A stretch of 64,000 nucleotides of DNA from the NCBI RefSeq assembly GCF_036346295.1, contig NZ_CP107819.1:7006001-7070000 (forward strand), read 5' to 3'. The first letter of the stretch is position 1. Each line of letters opens with the position of its first letter. Under the pieces are notes generated by a model. The model saw only the letters and a program-made list of their open reading frames with translations, had not been told where the DNA came from and made no database searches. The DNA is from Streptomyces sp. NBC_00536 (GTDB taxonomy: Bacteria; Actinomycetota; Actinomycetes; Streptomycetales; Streptomycetaceae). Below, piece after piece: positions 60,423 to 64,000 of the stretch. Made by a program: the position numbers and the translations under genes.

Positions 60423-61394
60423 TCAGGCCTTGCGGGCCGCGATGCGCGCCGCGCGCGCGGCGAGGCGCTCGTCGAACTTCTTGGCCTCGGCGTCCAGGCC
60501 GCCCATGTACAGGCCCAGCTCGTCCTGGGCCTTCTGCCCGTCCGGGCCGAGGCCGTCGATGTCCATGACCTTGAGGTAGCGGAGCACCGGGCTCAGCACG
60601 TCGTCGTGGTGGATGCGCATGTTGTAGATGCCGCCGATGGCCATCTGCGCGGCGGCCCGCTCGAAGCCCGGCATGCCGTGCCCGGGCATCCGGAAGTCGA
60701 CGACCACGTCGCGCACGGCCTGCATCGTCAGGTCCGGGGCCAGCTCGAAGGCGGCGCCGAGCAGGTTGCGGTAGAAGATCATGTGCAGGTTCTCGTCGGC
60801 CGCGATGCGGGCGAGCATCCGGTCGCAGACCGGGTCGCCGGACTGGTGGCCGGTGTTGCGGTGCGAGATGCGGGTGGCCAGCTCCTGGAAGGCGACGTAC
60901 GCCACCGAGTGCAGCATGGAGTGCCGGTTGTCGGACTCGAAGCCCTCCGACATGTGCATCATCCGGAACTCTTCGAGCTGGTCCGGGTCCACCGCGCGGG
61001 ACGCGAGCAGGTAGTCGCGCATCACGATGCCGTGGCGCCCCTCCTCGGCGGTCCAGCGGTGCACCCAGGTGCCCCAGGCGCCGTTGCGGCCGAAGAGGGA
61101 GGCGATCTCGTGGTGGTAGCTGGGGAGGTTGTCCTCGGTGAGGAGGTTGACCACCAGGGCCGTCCGGCCGATGTCCGTGACCTTGGACTGGCCGACCGAC
61201 CACTCCTCGCCGTCCTCGAAGAAGCCGGGGAAGTTGCGCGCGTCGCTCCACGGAACGTACTCGTGGGGCATCCAGTCCTTCGTCACCTTCAGGTGACGGT
61301 TCAGCTCTTTCTCCACCACCTCTTCCAGCGCGAACAGCAGCTTGGCGTCCGTCCACGCCTCCGAGCTGCCGAGGTGGGGAGAGGTGATCGTCAC
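60423..61394 (-). CDS. Acyl-ACP desaturase (DesA-like)
   Basis: This is a 323-residue di-iron protein. The iron-binding E-E-x-x-H motifs are visible in WTAEEGRHGIVM and IAADENLHMIFY, with LTEDNLPSYHHEIA supplying an earlier ligand region. GTG 61394 has an AGGAGCACCC ribosome site. It introduces a double bond into acyl-ACP using reduced ferredoxin and oxygen. Expression is probably set by the large inverted-repeat operator just upstream. Confidence 0.92.
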   Translation of the reverse strand: MTITSPHLGSSEAWTDAKLLFALEEVVEKELNRHLKVTKDWMPHEYVPWSDARNFPGFFEDGEEWSVGQSKVTDIGRTALVVNLLTEDNLPSYHHEIASLFGRNGAWGTWVHRWTAEEGRHGIVMRDYLLASRAVDPDQLEEFRMMHMSEGFESDNRHSMLHSVAYVAFQELATRISHRNTGHQSGDPVCDRMLARIAADENLHMIFYRNLLGAAFELAPDLTMQAVRDVVVDFRMPGHGMPGFERAAAQMAIGGIYNMRIHHDDVLSPVLRYLKVMDIDGLGPDGQKAQDELGLYMGGLDAEAKKFDERLAARAARIAARKA

Positions 61395-61419
61395 GGGTGC
61401 TCCTGGGGACAAAGCGAAT

Positions 61420-61452
61420 ACCTACGGTTCCGTAGCCTACGAACCCGTAGGT
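61420..61452. promoter_or_regulatory. Tandem inverted repeat upstream of the desaturase
   Basis: CTACGG-TT-CCGTAG (61422-61435) and CTACGA-AC-CCGTAG (61437-61450) sit side by side. The outer CCTACGG/CCGTAGG halves make a longer dyad. This looks like a TetR-type (FasR/DesR-like) lipid-responsive operator. Confidence 0.7.
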
Positions 61453-61549
61453 TAAGCGCGGCGTCAAGAGGAACCAAGCCCCACCCCTGGGGGTGCCTGA
61501 TTACGTCCGGTTATGTATGCAGTTCGAGGCGGTGCCGGGAGAGCCGAAG

Positions 61550-61774
61550 TCACACCAGAAGGTGATCCGCGGCGCCCCCCTTGACCGCCGAGACCAGCGC
61601 GCGGAGCGCCTCGACCGAGTCTGAGACGTACGCGGCGGAGCCGGTCGTGCCGATGTAGACCCTGCCGTCGGTGTCCCGGCCGAAGCGGAAGCAGTTCGCG
61701 CCCTCGCTGCAGAACGCCTCGGCCCAGTCGATGGCGGGGGCGGGGGCGGCGGCCCCGGTCGTCGTCGTGCTCAT
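61550..61774 (-). CDS. DUF397 protein
   Basis: This is a 74-residue protein. The DUF397 hallmarks FRFGRDTDGRVYIGTTG and the C-terminal EALRALVSAVKGGAADHLLV are clear, though its N-terminus differs from the usual W(R/K)SS start. It sits 54 bases downstream of the XRE-DUF5753 gene on the same strand, the usual pairing in streptomycetes. Confidence 0.8.
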   Translation of the reverse strand: MSTTTTGAAAPAPAIDWAEAFCSEGANCFRFGRDTDGRVYIGTTGSAAYVSDSVEALRALVSAVKGGAADHLLV

Positions 61775-61828
61775 GTCGTCGTTCTCGCCTCTCGTCGTCT
61801 CACGTCGTCTCGCCCCCGTCTCACGTGG

Positions 61829-62680
61829 TCACAGGTCCCGCGCGATCGCACGGACGGCATCCCGCGAAGCGGTCACGGACAGTGACAGGGTCCGCAGCCG
61901 CTCCAGCAGCCCCCGGTAGCGCGACAGCTGCATGTGCGAGTCCAGGAGCATCGAGCCGTGCGAGCTGTCGAGCTGCACGGTGTCCAGCCTGCTCATCTCC
62001 GCCGCCGCGTACGTGAACGACTGGCCCGCGCCGGGGAAGCCGCCCGCGGTGAAGGGGATCACCCGGATCGTCGTACGGTCGCGCTCGGACTCGGCCAGGA
62101 TGTGCTCCAGCTGAGCCCGGGCGACCTTCGGCCCGCCGAACTGCATGCGCAGCGCCGCTTCGTGCACCACCGCCTCGTACGACGGGGGCCGCTCGCGCGT
62201 GAAGATCCGCCGACGGTTCATGCGCAGCGCCAGCCGGGCCTGGAGGTCGGCTTCCGGGAGCGGCGGGTGGGCGGTGCCGAAGACCGCCCGCGCGTGCTCC
62301 TCGGTCTGCAGCAGGCCGGGTATGTGCGTGGTCACGGCCGTGTGCAACGCGACGCAGTGGTGCTCCAGTTCGCAGATGTCGAGCAGTCCCGGCGGCAGCA
62401 CCCCGCGGTGCCGCTCCCACCACCCCTTGTCGCGCTCCCCGGCCATCGCCGCGAGGACGTCGACGAGCGCGGTGTCGGGGCAGTCGTAGTTGAAGGCCAG
62501 CGTGCGGACCCGCTCCGCACTGATCCCGATCCGGCCGGACTCGATGTTGGGGATCCGGGTCCGGTCGACCCCCAGGAGGGCCGCGGCCTGCTGCACCGTC
62601 GTGCCCGACTGCTCGCGCAGTCTGCGCAGCTCGGCGCCCAGGCGCTGCTGCCGCGCGGTCGGCGTGCTCCTCGGAGGCAT
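61829..62680 (-). CDS. XRE-family regulator with DUF5753 domain
   Basis: This is a 283-residue protein. The HTH is LGAELRRLREQSGTTVQQAA, then LLGVDRTRIPNIESGRIGIS. The DUF5753 effector domain is clear (WWERHRGVLPPGLLDICELE, VTTHIPGLLQTEEHARAV, IRVIPFTAGGFPGAGQSFTY, AEMSRLDTVQLDS). ATG 62680 has AAAGGGGAACCGCGCC upstream. It probably regulates the downstream DUF397 gene; such pairs affect development and antibiotic production in Streptomyces. Confidence 0.92.
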   Translation of the reverse strand: MPPRSTPTARQQRLGAELRRLREQSGTTVQQAAALLGVDRTRIPNIESGRIGISAERVRTLAFNYDCPDTALVDVLAAMAGERDKGWWERHRGVLPPGLLDICELEHHCVALHTAVTTHIPGLLQTEEHARAVFGTAHPPLPEADLQARLALRMNRRRIFTRERPPSYEAVVHEAALRMQFGGPKVARAQLEHILAESERDRTTIRVIPFTAGGFPGAGQSFTYAAAEMSRLDTVQLDSSHGSMLLDSHMQLSRYRGLLERLRTLSLSVTASRDAVRAIARDL

Positions 62681-62783
62681 GGCGCGGTTCCCCTTTCCTG
62701 TGCACCCACTTACGCTACGGTCAGTAGTGCAAGTCTCACACGGGGCGACCTTCCGGTCCCGTAGGACGCCGCGCACCACTCCC

Positions 62784-64000
62784 TCACTGCTGCCACATCG
62801 ACTCCCGGACCTCCTGCGCGGTGGTCGGGCGCAGCTCGCCGTCGAGCAGCAGCCACCGGGTGATCCCGATCGACTCGAGGAACGGCACGTCGTGGCTGGC
62901 CACGATGAGCGCCCCTTGGTAGGAATCCAGCGCGTCCGTCAACTGCCGTACGCTCGCCAGGTCCAGGTTGTTCGTCGGCTCGTCCAGCATCAGCAGCTGC
63001 GGCGCCGGATCCGCCAGCAGCAGCGCCGCGAGCGCCGCCCGGAACCGCTCGCCCCCCGAGAGGGTGCCGGCCGCCCGGTCCGCGCGCCCGCCCCGGAAGA
63101 GGAAGTGCGCGAGCCGCGCCCGGATCCGGTTGTTCGTGGCCTCCGGGGCGAACCGCGCCACGTTCTCCACCACCGACCGCTCGTCGTCGAGGACGTCGAG
63201 CCGCTGCGGCAGGAACCGCGCCGGTACGTGCGTCACCGCCTCCCCGGACACCGGCGGGAGCAGCCCGGCCACCGTGCGCAGCAGGGTGGTCTTGCCCGAG
63301 CCGTTGCGTCCGACCAGGGCGATCCGCTCCGGTCCGCGCAGCTCCCATTCGCCCGGGACCACGGCGGTGCCCGCGTGCGCCGGGCGCAGTCCGCGCAGGG
63401 TCAGCACCCCGCGCCCGGCCGGGACCAGGGTGGCGGGGAGCTCGATCCGGATCTCGTCGTCGTCGCGCACCGCCTCCACTGCCTGGTCGAGCCGCTCGCG
63501 CGCCTGCGCGAGCTTCTCGGTGTGCATGATGCGGTGCTTGCCCGCCGACACCTGGGCCTGCCGCTTCCGCTCGCCCATCACGATCTTGGGCTCGCGCTTG
63601 GTGTCGTTCATCTTCTGTCCGTACCGCTTGCGGCGGGCCAGCTTGACGTGCGCGTCGGACAGTTCGCGCTTCTGGCGCTGTACGTCGGCCTCCGCGACCC
63701 GGACCAGTCGCTCGGCGGCCTCCTGCTCGGCGGCCAGGATCTCCTCGTAGGCACCGAAGTTCCCGCCGTACCAGCGGACTTCGCCCTCGCGCAGCTCGGC
63801 GATCTGGTCGACCCGGTCCAGCAGTTCCCGGTCGTGGCTGACCAGGACCAGGACGCCGGTCCAGGATTCGACGGCGGCGTAGAGCCGCCGGCGGGCCCGC
63901 AGGTCGAGGTTGTTGGTGGGTTCGTCGAGCAGCAGGACGTCGGGCCGGGCGATCAGCAGCGCGGCCAGCCGCAGCAGTACGGACTCCCCGCCGGACAGCT
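62784..64000 (-). CDS. ABC-F family ATPase, C-terminal part (gene continues past the right edge)
   Basis: At least 405 residues are in the window. The upstream part has the end of the first ATPase domain (LSGGESVLLRLAALLIARPD, LLLDEPTNNLDL, VSHDRELLDRVDQIAELREG). The inter-domain linker is helical and Lys/Arg-rich. The second domain has Walker A GRNGSGKTTLLRTVAG, signature LSGGERFRAALAALLLADP, Walker B LLMLDEPTNNLDLAS and VASHD. There is no membrane domain. ABC-F proteins act on ribosomes, giving antibiotic resistance or translation control; the subtype cannot be set without the N-terminus. Confidence 0.93.
   Translation of the reverse strand, partial: LSGGESVLLRLAALLIARPDVLLLDEPTNNLDLRARRRLYAAVESWTGVLVLVSHDRELLDRVDQIAELREGEVRWYGGNFGAYEEILAAEQEAAERLVRVAEADVQRQKRELSDAHVKLARRKRYGQKMNDTKREPKIVMGERKRQAQVSAGKHRIMHTEKLAQARERLDQAVEAVRDDDEIRIELPATLVPAGRGVLTLRGLRPAHAGTAVVPGEWELRGPERIALVGRNGSGKTTLLRTVAGLLPPVSGEAVTHVPARFLPQRLDVLDDERSVVENVARFAPEATNNRIRARLAHFLFRGGRADRAAGTLSGGERFRAALAALLLADPAPQLLMLDEPTNNLDLASVRQLTDALDSYQGALIVASHDVPFLESIGITRWLLLDGELRPTTAQEVRESMWQQ

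Overview
The window reads as a chromosomal stretch of a Streptomyces-like actinomycete. It has very high GC, dense genes with frequent GTG starts and 4-base start/stop overlaps, a WhiB-type protein, a LuxR/SARP hybrid regulator, an XRE(DUF5753)-DUF397 pair, MmyB-type XRE regulators, and LigC and LigD-polymerase-like repair enzymes. I see no rRNA, tRNA, CRISPR array, integrase or insertion sequence. Function names are family-level calls from motifs and length; no database search was possible.

Layout. 0-12.3 kb is accessory metabolism and regulation: a truncated cytochrome P450, an AraC regulator, two small secreted proteins, an acyl-CoA dehydrogenase pseudogene, and a TetR gene facing a FAD monooxygenase - amidohydrolase - VOC operon. 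Three copies of one operator motif (AACG-N8-CGTT core) link that TetR to the operon. SDR/SnoaL genes with a divergent XRE regulator, an aldo/keto reductase and an EthD-like protein follow. 12.4-21.7 kb holds the most unusual locus: lipoprotein - TIR/TM/14-WD40 protein - two-TM membrane protein - second TIR/TM/WD40 protein - lipoprotein. It is bracketed by near-identical terminators and followed by a wrecked acyl-CoA ligase pseudogene. Both TIR domains keep the W-V-x-(R/K)-E-I motif that carries the catalytic Glu of NAD-cleaving TIR enzymes, so a membrane-bound sense-and-kill or signalling system is the leading hypothesis.

21.8-29.7 kb: a secreted Ntn acylase (AhlM/aculeacin-acylase type), a secreted antigen-85-like esterase, a SARP-type regulator, a four-TM protein resembling the TRADD-N-associated membrane family, and a Tat-exported agmatine-deiminase-like enzyme with a divergent TetR and a perfect 18-bp palindrome between them. 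29.7-36.3 kb: a five-gene peptide/nickel-type ABC importer and two paralogous convergent TetR genes, with a repeated TGAAWATTCAGTCA motif upstream of the importer. 36.3-41.2 kb: a sigma-factor-like gene translationally coupled to a large IclR-like protein, then metG with a strong leader hairpin.

41.2-51.2 kb: a YfcC-type transporter coupled to an M20 dipeptidase, a DUF4239 membrane protein, and an XRE - ImmA/IrrE - MAB_1171c-like - FAD monooxygenase run with a divergent XRE/MmyB regulator. 51.3-57.8 kb: a GH4 glycosidase, a DHA2 efflux pump with a cytosolic extension, an XRE-cupin/Nudix operon with its own operator, and a second FAD monooxygenase. 57.8-64 kb: divergent LigC ligase and LigD-type polymerase, a Wbl protein, an acyl-ACP desaturase with a tandem inverted-repeat operator, XRE-DUF5753/DUF397, and the C-terminal part of an ABC-F ATPase that runs off the right edge.
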